Below are positions 34,394 to 42,346 of a stretch of DNA of 64,000 nt, piece by piece. Every line of letters starts with the position of its first letter. Position 1 is the stretch's first letter. This stretch comes from Bradyrhizobium commune (lineage in GTDB: Bacteria; Pseudomonadota; Alphaproteobacteria; Rhizobiales; Xanthobacteraceae). Both the position numbers and the translations under genes were made by a program. The notes below the pieces were generated by a model. It worked only from the letters and a program-made list of their open reading frames with translations, searched no databases and had not been told where the DNA came from. The stretch is from NCBI RefSeq assembly GCF_015624505.1, contig NZ_CP061379.1, positions 6,014,001 to 6,078,000 on the forward strand, written 5' to 3'.

Positions 34394-35162
34394 ACCTGAC
34401 ACCGGCTTTGCCGCGGCCTTCGCGCCGGCGCTGCTCGATCCCGCGCGCGAGGCGCCGTCGGCCGTCACCGGGCGGAACGGCAGACCAGCCGGGCGACGCT
34501 ACGACGTCTATCGCAACAACGTCACGGTCAGCCTGATCGAGGCGCTGGCCGCGATCTATCCGGCGGTGCAGCGCATCACCGGCGCCGATTTCTTCCGTGC
34601 CATGGCGCGCTTCCATGTCCGCAGCGATCCGCCGACCTCGCCGCTGCTGTTCGACTATGGCCGCGACTTTCCCGCCTTCATCGAGGCTTACGAGCATGCA
34701 CGGCCGTTGCCCTGGCTCGCCGACGTCGCCCGCATCGAGCGGGCCTGGCTGGATGCGTATCACGCTGCTGATGCGACACCGTTGTCGCCCGCTCAGCTTG
34801 GCGCGATTGCGCCAGAGCGGCTTGCCAATCTCGTCTTCACGCCGCATCCAGCGGCGCGTGTCGTCCGGTCGCCATTCGCGGCGGTGACGATCTTCGCCGC
34901 CAACCGCGACAGCGCGCCGGTTGCGCGCATCGACGCCTCGACGGCCGAAGACGCTCTGATCACACGACCCGACTTCGACGTCGTCGTTCGCCACCTGCCG
35001 CCCGGCGGCGCGGTGTTCGCAACCGGCCTGATGTCGGGCCAGCCGCTCGGCGAGGCCGTGAGCCTCGCGCTCGACTCAACCGCCGATTTCGACCTCGCTA
35101 CGAACGTCGCCGGCCTGATCGAGGCCGGCGCATTCACCTCAATCGCTTACGGAGACGCGTGA
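34383..35162 (+). CDS. bufC1: BufC-type partner protein (DUF2063)
   Basis: 259 residues from GTG 34383, with GGAGG ahead of it; the frame is open upstream but lies inside bufB. The N-terminal DUF2063 domain is clear: [41 protein letters not shown], and [40 protein letters not shown]. This protein binds the precursor leader and presents it to the MNIO enzyme. The C-terminal half ([25 protein letters not shown], then [11 protein letters not shown]) is typical of the family. It overlaps the genes on both sides, so the three are made together. Confidence 0.94.
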   Translation: MRPEPDTGFAAAFAPALLDPAREAPSAVTGRNGRPAGRRYDVYRNNVTVSLIEALAAIYPAVQRITGADFFRAMARFHVRSDPPTSPLLFDYGRDFPAFIEAYEHARPLPWLADVARIERAWLDAYHAADATPLSPAQLGAIAPERLANLVFTPHPAARVVRSPFAAVTIFAANRDSAPVARIDASTAEDALITRPDFDVVVRHLPPGGAVFATGLMSGQPLGEAVSLALDSTADFDLATNVAGLIEAGAFTSIAYGDA

Positions 35163-35680
35163 TGATGACGGACCAGCGCATGTCGGCGGGTGGCAGCCTA
35201 CTGTCACTCGGGCTTCTCGTCGACAAGGCCAATCATCTGGTGCAGACGATTGCCGCGCCGTCGCTCGTCCAGCTCGTGCTGCGCGTGGCGCTGGCGGTGC
35301 CGTTCTGGCGCTCCGGCATCCTCAAATGGGCTGGCTTCCTAAAGCTCAACGACACCGCGGTGACGCTGTTCTCCGACGAATTCATGCTGCATCTGCCGGG
35401 CGGCCCCTATCACTTTCCGGCGCCAACCGTGATGGCCTTCCTGTCGGGATGCGGCGAGATCACCTTTCCGATCCTGCTGATCCTCGGCCTCGGCACACGC
35501 TTTGCCGGGCTCGGGTTATTGTTCATGACCCTGATCGTCGAGCTCACCGTACCCGACGGCTGGCCGATCCACATCACTTGGGCCGCGATGGCACTCGCGA
35601 TCATGGCCTACGGGCCGGGGCGCATCTCGCTCGACCATCTCGCCGACCGTGCACTGGGGCTGCCGGACGCGAGCCGCTGA
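35162..35680 (+). CDS. DoxX-family membrane protein of the bufferin operon
   Basis: 172 residues from ATG 35162, which overlaps the previous stop (TGATG); GTG 35159 is an alternative. Four transmembrane segments are visible: about 37-60, 80-105 (PTVMAFLSGCGEITFPILLILGLG), 108-130 and 135-155. DoxX proteins in buf and gig operons are the fourth, membrane partner (BufD/GigD type) and are thought to help in redox or copper handling. The operon ends 6 bases before the stop of a convergent gene. Confidence 0.9.
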   Translation: MMTDQRMSAGGSLLSLGLLVDKANHLVQTIAAPSLVQLVLRVALAVPFWRSGILKWAGFLKLNDTAVTLFSDEFMLHLPGGPYHFPAPTVMAFLSGCGEITFPILLILGLGTRFAGLGLLFMTLIVELTVPDGWPIHITWAAMALAIMAYGPGRISLDHLADRALGLPDASR

Positions 35681-35686
35681 CAACGG

Positions 35687-36460
35687 CTATTTCACCACGC
35701 GTCCCATCGCCTCAGCCGTGGCGACGAGGCGCTGCTGAACGTCGGTTTGATCGAACAGCGGCATCGAGATGTCGTAGAGTGCCGCCCTGGCATGCCGGTA
35801 GCCCATCGTCCGCCACTGCGCCAACAGCTCCTTCGTGGCCGCGTTCGTCGACGGGAGATTGGAAGTCAGGCGGGCAGCGAAATCCTCTGCTGACGTCCAC
35901 AGGACATCGTCCTCGACGACACGGTTAGCCAGATTCCACGACGCCAATTGGTCGGCCGATAATGGCTCCGAAAGCATCACGACTTCGATCGCCTTGGTTC
36001 GGCCGATGCGCTCGGCGAGTTGCAGTACTCCGCCCTGCAACGTCATGATACCGACGCGAGCCTCGGGGAACGCGAAACGTGCCGACCTGGTCGCGACGAT
36101 CAAGTCGCAGCTCAAGGCCAGCTCGAAACCGCCGCCCATGCACCCGCCCTGAACAGCGGCGATCGAGGGCATTTTCAACGCTTCGAGACGTTCAAGAGCC
36201 TTCGCGAAGACCTCGATGCGCGGACGAAGCTCGTTGGCTGGAATGCCGGGCCACTCCCGCACATCGCCACCGAGACAAAAGTCGGGTCCTTCCGCGCGGA
36301 CAATCACCGCCCTGGCCCCGCTTTTGGCGACGCGATCGAAGATGTCGAGAAGCTCGGCCCGCATCGCAAAGTTGATCCGGTTGCCTGCCGGGTGGTCGAG
36401 CGTGACGCGGGCAATGTCGCCCACAAAGTCCAGGTGTGCGTATTTCTGCGAGTCTTTCAA
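35687..36460 (-). CDS. Enoyl-CoA hydratase/isomerase family protein
   Basis: 257 residues if TTG 36460, which follows GGGAAGGACGACC, is the start; GTG 36514 in frame adds 18 residues and overlaps the upstream stop. The crotonase core is present: HPAGNRINFAMR, AVIVRAEGPDFCLGGDVREWP (oxyanion-hole half), AAVQGGCMGGGFELALSCDLIVATRSARFAFPEARVGIM. The catalytic glutamate positions are FPEARVG (Glu) and a second acid is not obvious, so hydratase, isomerase or hydrolase activity cannot be told apart. It follows the tautomerase at 36501 on the same strand and is probably part of that unit. Confidence 0.88.
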   Translation of the reverse strand: MKDSQKYAHLDFVGDIARVTLDHPAGNRINFAMRAELLDIFDRVAKSGARAVIVRAEGPDFCLGGDVREWPGIPANELRPRIEVFAKALERLEALKMPSIAAVQGGCMGGGFELALSCDLIVATRSARFAFPEARVGIMTLQGGVLQLAERIGRTKAIEVVMLSEPLSADQLASWNLANRVVEDDVLWTSAEDFAARLTSNLPSTNAATKELLAQWRTMGYRHARAALYDISMPLFDQTDVQQRLVATAEAMGRVVK

Positions 36461-36500
36461 ATCGGTCGTCCTTCCCGGAGAGAGAGCGATGCTTGGCGGC

Positions 36501-36947
36501 CTAGATCTCGACACCGGCTGCGGCCAACTCCTGGCGCTTCAGGGCGCTAATGCCTTTCCGCCATTCATCCTCGGCCCCCGGGTCAGGCAGCACCCGCCCG
36601 AACTCGACCATCTGCCGTGGCGGAATATCCAGCACGTAGACCCAGACATCTTCCGCGCCAACGCCTGCGATGTCTCGCACCTGCATCGCGATGTCCTGGA
36701 TCAGGCCTGCCTTGACGTCGGCGCTTCGTCCGGCCCGGATCAGCCCGTGAACGAAGACATGCGGTGTCCTGTTGGGCTTGCCCCCGATGTAATGTTTTAG
36801 ATCGGGCAGAGCCACGAAGATCACTTGCGCGAAGAAACCCGGTGCCCCGGTGTTGCTCTTGTGCGCATCTGTGATTGCCGCGGCTATGGCGTCGTGTTGC
36901 GCTGGCGTAAGCGTGACGTTCGCGGTTGTGACGGTGTAGGTCGGCAT
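36501..36947 (-). CDS. Tautomerase-superfamily protein, long form
   Basis: 148 residues with MPTYTVTTANVTLT; after Met removal the N-terminal Pro acts as the catalytic base in this superfamily. The two-beta-alpha-beta repeat pattern is visible: AIAAAITDAHKSNTGAPGFFAQVIFVALPD and FVHGLIRAGRSADVKAGLIQDIAMQVRDIAGV. It is closest to the phenylpyruvate/malonate semialdehyde-type fused tautomerases of around 130-150 residues. It lies behind the MFS gene and ahead of the crotonase gene. A second, different tautomerase is at 38566, so this cluster keeps two. Confidence 0.87.
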   Translation of the reverse strand: MPTYTVTTANVTLTPAQHDAIAAAITDAHKSNTGAPGFFAQVIFVALPDLKHYIGGKPNRTPHVFVHGLIRAGRSADVKAGLIQDIAMQVRDIAGVGAEDVWVYVLDIPPRQMVEFGRVLPDPGAEDEWRKGISALKRQELAAAGVEI

Positions 36948-36974
36948 CTCTCGCTCCTTTCATCGGTCGATGTG

Positions 36975-38564
36975 TCATCCAGGCGCATGTCGGGGCCGCA
37001 GCTCGGTCGGTGTCGATACGGGTGGCGTCTCCGCCGCGCTGACCAGCCGCCAAGTGAGGATGGTCGAGACCAACATGAAAAACGCGCCAGCGAGGAACAG
37101 CGCCTGGTAGCCGTTAGCGAAGCTGGCGACGGAGAGGGCTTCGATGGCCGCCGCATCGTGACCAGCCACTGGTGCCCCGGCAAGGTGGCCGGCGGTGATC
37201 TCCTGGACCAGCCGCAAGCGATCGGTTGCGGATGCGTCGGGCAACCCTCGACCCACCGAGGCCGCTGCGCGACCATATAGCACCGCGCCAAGGGCTGCGA
37301 TGCCGATCACCAGACCGGAAAACCGTACTGTTCCGGAAATGCCGGACGCCATGCCCGAACGTTCCCTTGGGATCACGGTCATTCCGACTTTGGTGGTCTC
37401 CCCGTTGAGCAGGCCCGCGCCTGTGCCGGTCAGAAGCATGCCGCCGATCATCTGACCGTAGGCAAGCTCGCGCACTACGGCTGCGAACCAGAACAGACCG
37501 AGACAGACGACAAACAAGCCGAGGCTCAGCAGCGCGCGGCCCGACAGCCGGTGGGCCAGATGCCTGGAAACGATCCGCGGCACGATGAAGAGCGGCACCA
37601 CCATCGGCAGCATCATTGACCCGGCCAGTGCCGGGGCGTGGCCGAGACCGCTCTGCAGGAAGATCGGAATGAAGGTCAACATGGTCAGCATCCCGGCCGA
37701 GAACGACAGCTGCGCCAAATTGGCGCCGAGATAAGTCGGCCTGCGAAAATAGGACAGATCGAGCATGGGGCGTGCCTGCCGGAGTTCGACCGCGACAAAC
37801 AGTGCAGAGAGGACTAGCGCGCCTCCCAGCTCGGCGAGAATCCAGCGATCGGTCCAGCCGCGATGGTTGCCCTCGATCAGCGCGAGCGTCGTCAGAAACA
37901 GGGCGCTGGCAAAGCAGGCCACGCCGGGCAAGTCGAGCCTCACGGCGTCAGGATCTCTTGAGGAATCGACGACCTTCACGATCAGGGCAATCAGGGCAGC
38001 ACCGATCGGCAGGTTGACGTAGAAAGCCCACTCCCAGCCAAAGAGCTGCGTGATGAGGCCACCGACGATCGGTCCGCAGGCGATGCCGATGCCGACCACT
38101 GCGCCCCAGAACGAGAAGGCCCTCGCGCGCGCCTCGCCCTGGAAGGCGTGGGAGAGCGTTGCCAGTGCGGAGGAAAGCTGCATGGCCGCGCCGGCGCCTT
38201 GCAGGGCCCGCGCCGCTACGAGCACCGGGAGATTCGGCGCCGAGCCGCACAGCAGAGAGGCCACGGTGAAGACCGAGAGCCCGATGATCAGCATCGCCTT
38301 ACGGCCGAAACGATCGGCCAGCGCGCCCGCCGGCAGCAACAATGACGCAAAGCTCAGCATGTAGGCCGTGATCACCCATTCGATTCCGGCGAAGCTTGCG
38401 TCCAGCGAACGCGCGATGGCCGGCAGCGAGACCGAGACGATGTTCGCATCGAGCTGGAGCATGAACGACGGTGCGGACGTGCAGAGCAGCACCAGGAAGG
38501 CATGACGCTTCGTCAGCCCGACGGCTTCGGCCGGAACTGCGGTCGCAGACGCCGGGTTCGCCAT
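36975..38564 (-). CDS. MFS exporter, DHA2 (14-TMS) family
   Basis: 529 residues from ATG 38564, one base after the stop of the tautomerase (TGAGATG); ATG 38576 is possible. Fourteen hydrophobic segments can be seen. Motif A is LADRFGRKAMLI at about residue 75, and motif C-like GPIVGGLITQLFGWEWAFYVNLPIG at about 155 is characteristic of drug:proton antiporters of the EmrB/QacA type. TM1 has the acid in LQLDANIVSVSLPAI. It probably exports an organic compound. The cluster's MarR regulator (39082) is divergent and likely represses it. This gene, the two tautomerases and the crotonase read as one minus-strand unit. Confidence 0.92.
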   Translation of the reverse strand: MANPASATAVPAEAVGLTKRHAFLVLLCTSAPSFMLQLDANIVSVSLPAIARSLDASFAGIEWVITAYMLSFASLLLPAGALADRFGRKAMLIIGLSVFTVASLLCGSAPNLPVLVAARALQGAGAAMQLSSALATLSHAFQGEARARAFSFWGAVVGIGIACGPIVGGLITQLFGWEWAFYVNLPIGAALIALIVKVVDSSRDPDAVRLDLPGVACFASALFLTTLALIEGNHRGWTDRWILAELGGALVLSALFVAVELRQARPMLDLSYFRRPTYLGANLAQLSFSAGMLTMLTFIPIFLQSGLGHAPALAGSMMLPMVVPLFIVPRIVSRHLAHRLSGRALLSLGLFVVCLGLFWFAAVVRELAYGQMIGGMLLTGTGAGLLNGETTKVGMTVIPRERSGMASGISGTVRFSGLVIGIAALGAVLYGRAAASVGRGLPDASATDRLRLVQEITAGHLAGAPVAGHDAAAIEALSVASFANGYQALFLAGAFFMLVSTILTWRLVSAAETPPVSTPTELRPRHAPG

Positions 38565-38565
38565 C

Positions 38566-38946
38566 TCATGCCGCATATTGCGCGACACCGTTGCCGAAGG
38601 ACCAGTTCTCCTTCTTGACCTCGACGAGATTGACGAAGACGTCCTGCGGCCTGACGCCGGGCATCGACGCCAGCCCGGCAGCGATGGCCTTGTAAAGCGC
38701 CTTCTTCTGCTCGACGGTGCGGCCCTCGTTCCAGGTAATCTGGATGATGACGAGATCTTCGGTGCGCTCGATACCGAGATAAGTCGAATCGAACAGGAAG
38801 TTGTCGGCTTCGTGCTCGGTGATGACCTGAAACCGGTCGTTCGCAGGCACGCCGACGCCAATCATGGCCTCATAGACGACGCGGCCGATCGCTTGCCGAT
38901 AGGTGGCGCTCTTGCCCTTCCGAAGGTCGATGCGAACAAGCGGCAT
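38566..38946 (-). CDS. Tautomerase-family protein
   Basis: 126 residues, N-terminal Pro2 (MPLVRIDLRKGKSATYRQAIGRVVYEAMIGVGVPANDRFQVI) followed by a second motif TWNEGRTVEQKKALYKAIAAGLAS. It matches the fused tautomerase_3-like proteins that include cis-CaaD/MSAD relatives. It is the first gene of the minus-strand unit and directly precedes the MFS exporter. No substrate is known; halogenated or unsaturated carboxylates are possible from family knowledge. Confidence 0.9.
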   Translation of the reverse strand: MPLVRIDLRKGKSATYRQAIGRVVYEAMIGVGVPANDRFQVITEHEADNFLFDSTYLGIERTEDLVIIQITWNEGRTVEQKKALYKAIAAGLASMPGVRPQDVFVNLVEVKKENWSFGNGVAQYAA

Positions 38947-39081
38947 GGCTGGCTCTCCTCAGAGTTGGAGACCAATCGAGCGTGGCGTCGATGGTCGAAT
39001 ATTATCTGCATATGCTTGCATTTCTCATATTATCAGCATATGCTGATATCAGGAGTCAAGAGGTTTGGCCGGAGGATCTGG
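38947..39081. promoter_or_regulatory. MarR/tautomerase divergent promoter with 18-bp perfect palindrome
   Basis: TATCAGCATATGCTGATA at 39031-39048 is an exact palindrome, of the size and kind bound by MarR dimers. A degenerate relative, TATCTGCATATGCTT, lies at 39003-39017. On the minus strand, TTGACT (39058-39053) precedes the palindrome, so binding would block transcription of the tautomerase/MFS unit. The GGAGG of marR is at 39071-39075. Confidence 0.75.
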
Positions 39082-39564
39082 ATGACTGGACGCAAAGCGG
39101 AAGCAGACGGGGGCAGCCGTTGCAGCTGTACGGCGTTGCGCAAGGCGACCCGCCGCGTCTCGCAGCTTTACGATGCTGCACTTGCGCCGACCGGCCTCAA
39201 GACCACGCAGCGCGCCATTCTGGCTCAGATCAGCCGTTCCGAGGCGAGCACGGTCGGAGCGCTCGCCGAAGCGCTGGTGATGGATCCGGGCGCGCTTGCC
39301 CATACGCTCAAGCCGCTGGAACGCGATGGCCTGATCTCGATCGAGGTCGATCCGAACGACCGCCGCAGCCGGCTGATCGCTCTCAAACGCAAGGGCCGCG
39401 GCAAGCTTGCCGAGACCGACGACTGCTGGGCGCGCGCTCAGGCGAGCTTTGAAAGCGCGCTCGGGCGTGTCGAGTCCACCGCCCTACGCGAGGCGCTGAG
39501 CTTCCTGATCTCGGATGATTTCGTCGACAGCTTTGAAAAGGGCCTTTCGGCATCCTCTGACTGA
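39082..39564 (+). CDS. MarR family repressor
   Basis: 160 residues from ATG 39082 (GGAGG 6 bases upstream); the open frame further upstream crosses the palindrome and is not coding. The winged helix is typical: LAPTGLKTTQRAILAQISRSEASTVGALAEALVMDPGALAHTLKPLERDGLISIEVDPNDRRSRLIAL with the D-x-R-x-R wing. The N-terminus has SRCSCTALRKATRR, an unusual pair of cysteines (about residues 14 and 16) that might sense thiol-reactive compounds, as in OhrR-like proteins. It is followed, 22 bases on, by the cysteine hydrolase. Confidence 0.92.
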   Translation: MTGRKAEADGGSRCSCTALRKATRRVSQLYDAALAPTGLKTTQRAILAQISRSEASTVGALAEALVMDPGALAHTLKPLERDGLISIEVDPNDRRSRLIALKRKGRGKLAETDDCWARAQASFESALGRVESTALREALSFLISDDFVDSFEKGLSASSD

Positions 39565-39586
39565 ACGCCGTTCAAGGAGAAACGCA

Positions 39587-40234
39587 ATGACGTCAATCTA
39601 CGATCCCAGGATCACCGCGCTGCTGTGCATCGATTTCTACAACGACTTCCTGAGCGAGGGCGGCAAGCTGTGGCCCTGGGTCAAGGACATTGCCCAGGAG
39701 ATCAACCTGCTCGACAATCTTCGCAGTATCGTGCGGACCGCGCGCGAGGCGGGCATCACGGTGTACCATGTCCCGCATCACCGGTCGGAGCCCGGCGACT
39801 ACGCGGACTGGAAATATCCGTCCCCCTATCAGCTTGGCGCGACCGAAGGGCAGATCTTTGCGAAAGGCACATGGGGCGGGACTTTCCACGACGACTTCCA
39901 GGTGCAGCCGGGCGACATCGTCGCAACCGAGCACTGGGCATCGAGTGGCTTCCCGAACACCGACCTCGAGCACAAGCTCAAGCGCTACGGCAAGGAGAAG
40001 ATCATTTGCGTCGGCCTGTTGGCGAACACCTGCCTTGAAGCCACCGCGCGGATCGGAATGGAGCTTGGCTTTCACGTCACGCTCGTCCGCGACGGAACAG
40101 CGGCGCGCAGCCGCGAGGCGTTGCACGCCGCGCTCGATATCGACGGACCGACCTATGCTCACGAGATCCTGACGACGTCCGAGCTGATCTCAGCGATTAA
40201 AAACGCGACGTCCACCGACAAATCAGCAGCCTGA
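39587..40234 (+). CDS. Cysteine hydrolase, isochorismatase superfamily
   Basis: 215 residues from ATG 39587 with AAGGAGAAA. Asp16 (LLCIDFYNDFL) and Cys149 (GLLANTCLEATAR) are the catalytic acid and nucleophile. The family's Lys, which lies ahead of SxF-x-x-TDL, is replaced by His116 (TEHWASSGFPNTDL); several relatives of this subgroup have EHW, so it may be a natural variant. It probably hydrolyses an amide, carbamate or N-substituted substrate. It is cotranscribed with marR and faces the tautomerase unit. Confidence 0.9.
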   Translation: MTSIYDPRITALLCIDFYNDFLSEGGKLWPWVKDIAQEINLLDNLRSIVRTAREAGITVYHVPHHRSEPGDYADWKYPSPYQLGATEGQIFAKGTWGGTFHDDFQVQPGDIVATEHWASSGFPNTDLEHKLKRYGKEKIICVGLLANTCLEATARIGMELGFHVTLVRDGTAARSREALHAALDIDGPTYAHEILTTSELISAIKNATSTDKSAA

Positions 40235-40246
40235 CCGAGAATCGTA

Positions 40247-40276
40247 GCCCGGATTACGCTTACGCTCCATCCGGGC
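40247..40276. repeat. REP-like inverted repeat (GCCCGGAT/ATCCGGGC)
   Basis: GCCCGGAT at 40247-40254 and ATCCGGGC at 40269-40276 form an 8-bp stem between two convergent genes. The sequence GTAGCCCGGAT recurs at about 43369-43379. It may act as a terminator. Confidence 0.6.
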
Positions 40277-40303
40277 GACAGACGGCGCGGCCGCGGATCG
40301 CGC

Positions 40304-41449
40304 TCACTCGGCCTTCAGCTTCGGCAGCGTCTCGACGATCTTCTGCTTGCCGTCGACAATCTCGGCGAGGAAGCTCGCGCGGTCGATGTCGCCGTTCTGG
40401 TCCCAGCTCGCCTCCATCAGCATGCCCGGCGCCTTGTCGGGCGTCAGGGTCAGGCCCTTCATCGCCGCGCCAAAGGCCTTGCTGTCGAACTTGCCGATCT
40501 TTTCGGTGACGTATTTGACGAGGTAGACCGCGGTGTAGCCCTTGATGCCGTTGTGGTCGGGCCGGTACTTGAAGCGCTCGCTGAATTTCCTGGTGAACTC
40601 TTCAATGGCGGGAATCGGTGCATCGGCGCTTAAGCCGACATGGCCGCGCACGCCGTTGGCCGCGGGGCCGGCGAGCTCGACCACCTTCTGACTGAGCAGC
40701 GTGGTCTCGCCGAACAGCGGCGTCGACAGACCCTGCCGCTTCGCCTCGATCAGGAAGCGGGCGCTCTCTTCCTCGTTGGTGTAGACGAAGACGGCATCGG
40801 CCTTGGCGCTCTTCAGCCTGATGACGTCGGAGCCGAAATCGACCTGGCCTTGCTCGGTGGAAATATCGGCCGCAACATCGATGTTGCGCGTCTTCATTTC
40901 CCTCACGAAATTGTCGTGGCCGCCCTTGCCGAAATCGTTGTTGACCCAGACCACCGCAACATTCTTCACCTTGAGCTTGTCGTGCAGATAGTTGGCGATC
41001 TTCGGCATCGAGAATTGCTGGCCGAAGGCGGTGCGGAAGATCCAGGGATTGCCCTGCGTGGTGATGTCGGCGGCCTCGGCGCCGACGATCTGCGGGATCT
41101 CGGCCTGTTGCGTCAGTGCCATGTTGACCTTGACCGAGCCGGAATAGATCGGCCCGAGCACGACATAGGGATCCTTGTCCAACACCTTCTGCACTTGCGC
41201 GCGCGAGATGCCGGGATTGCTCTGGGTGTCCAGATGCTCGGTCTGGATCTTTCGGCCCAAAATGCCGCCAGCGGCGTTGATCTCGTCGACCGCGAGCGCG
41301 ACGCCGTCGCGCCAATTGGTGCCGGAGACCGCGCCGGGCCCGGAGAGCTCGATGACATCGGGGATGTAGACGGTGGATTGCGCGTTGGCCCCGCCCGCCG
41401 AGAGCGATGCCGCGACGGCGATGAGAAGCGGCCCTGCAAGATGCCTCAT
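40304..41449 (-). CDS. Periplasmic ABC substrate-binding protein, Liv family
   Basis: 381 residues from ATG 41449 (GGGAGG upstream). The signal peptide ends SAGGANAQ. Type I binding fold: VYIPDVIELSGPGAVSGTNWRDG, AVDEINAAGGILGRKIQTEHLDTQ, VVWVNNDFGKGGHDNF, GETTLLSQKVVELAG. It differs clearly from the 1853, 8367, 50863 and 56104 proteins. It is last in a three-gene minus-strand row with a shikimate dehydrogenase-like gene and an amidohydrolase, which suggests it captures a shikimate- or hydroxyacid-type compound. No permease is adjacent. Confidence 0.9.
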   Translation of the reverse strand: MRHLAGPLLIAVAASLSAGGANAQSTVYIPDVIELSGPGAVSGTNWRDGVALAVDEINAAGGILGRKIQTEHLDTQSNPGISRAQVQKVLDKDPYVVLGPIYSGSVKVNMALTQQAEIPQIVGAEAADITTQGNPWIFRTAFGQQFSMPKIANYLHDKLKVKNVAVVWVNNDFGKGGHDNFVREMKTRNIDVAADISTEQGQVDFGSDVIRLKSAKADAVFVYTNEEESARFLIEAKRQGLSTPLFGETTLLSQKVVELAGPAANGVRGHVGLSADAPIPAIEEFTRKFSERFKYRPDHNGIKGYTAVYLVKYVTEKIGKFDSKAFGAAMKGLTLTPDKAPGMLMEASWDQNGDIDRASFLAEIVDGKQKIVETLPKLKAE

Positions 41450-41475
41450 GATGTCCCTCCCGTTTTGATCTGTTG

Positions 41476-42324
41476 TTATCTCGTTTGATCCGCCGCACCG
41501 TCGAAGCCGAGCAGCCTTGCCGGCGTTCGCCATAAGAGCCGCTGCTGGTCGCCGGGGTCCGGAAACAGTTTGGTCAACACCGCGAGCAGCGGGCCGTAGT
41601 CGAGCCGCCCAGTCGCGCGCAGGAACGGATAGTCGGAGCCCCAGACACAGCGATCGAGCGTGAAGGCGTCGACCAGCGCGGCGATGAACGGCCAGGCGTC
41701 CTCGTAAGGATGCGGCTGCTGCGAGAATTTGTAATAGCCGGAAAGTTTTATGTGCGCGGCGCGCTCGCGGCCGATCGCCAGCAGCGCCTGGAACGCCTTT
41801 CCGTTCAGGCCCTGCGCGACCGAGGGACGCCCACAATGATCGAACACCAGGCGCACGGATGACTTCTCGAGCAGCGGCAAAAGCGGGATCAGCTGATCAT
41901 TCTCGACCTGGATCTGGAGAAACAGGTCGAGATCGACCAGCTTCTCCAGCAGCGGTGCCGCCTTGAGATAATAATCGGCGCCGTGGAACGGCACATTGAA
42001 GGCGACCCCGATCACGCCGGCGGCCTTAAGCCGTTCGAGCTCCCTGATGTCGACATAGTTCTCGACGACGGCAACGCCCCTGAAGCGGCCACCGCCCTGC
42101 TTCAACGTGTCGAGCAGGATGCGGCTGTCGCTGCCATAGCCGGTGTTGGTCGCGACCGCCAGCGCATGGCGGACGTCAAAGGCGTCGAACACGCGGATGA
42201 GCTGAGCGGCAGGCGCGATCTCCTGCCCGCTCGGCCGGTACGGCGTGTCAGCGCCATAGGGAAAGCGGACGGGATCGATCGCATGGATGTGGCAGTCGAT
42301 CTTGGGGCACGTCGGCAAGGTCAT
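41476..42324 (-). CDS. Amidohydrolase (2-pyrone-4,6-dicarboxylate hydrolase-like)
   Basis: 282 residues. A TIM-barrel amidohydrolase with the short-type motifs: IDCHIHAIDP (HxH), GVAFNVPFHG, RLVFDHCGRP (His), LSGYYKF and WGSDYPF (Asp in the last strand). The size and DHCGRP plus GSDYPF pattern match the lactonase family that includes 2-pyrone-4,6-dicarboxylate and similar lactone hydrolases. It probably opens a lactone made from a sugar acid or cyclic hydroxyacid. Encoded between the shikimate dehydrogenase-like enzyme and the binding protein. Confidence 0.88.
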   Translation of the reverse strand: MTLPTCPKIDCHIHAIDPVRFPYGADTPYRPSGQEIAPAAQLIRVFDAFDVRHALAVATNTGYGSDSRILLDTLKQGGGRFRGVAVVENYVDIRELERLKAAGVIGVAFNVPFHGADYYLKAAPLLEKLVDLDLFLQIQVENDQLIPLLPLLEKSSVRLVFDHCGRPSVAQGLNGKAFQALLAIGRERAAHIKLSGYYKFSQQPHPYEDAWPFIAALVDAFTLDRCVWGSDYPFLRATGRLDYGPLLAVLTKLFPDPGDQQRLLWRTPARLLGFDGAADQTR

Positions 42325-42346
42325 GGTGCAAATCTCACCACACGCG

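Noticed and set aside
32888..34468. A 526-residue minus-strand frame opposite bufA and bufB
   Set aside because: Low-complexity antisense; the plus-strand operon is certain.
38578..39081. N-terminal extension of the MarR frame
   Set aside because: It covers the tautomerase gene on the other strand and the operator palindrome; a strong GGAGG precedes ATG 39082.
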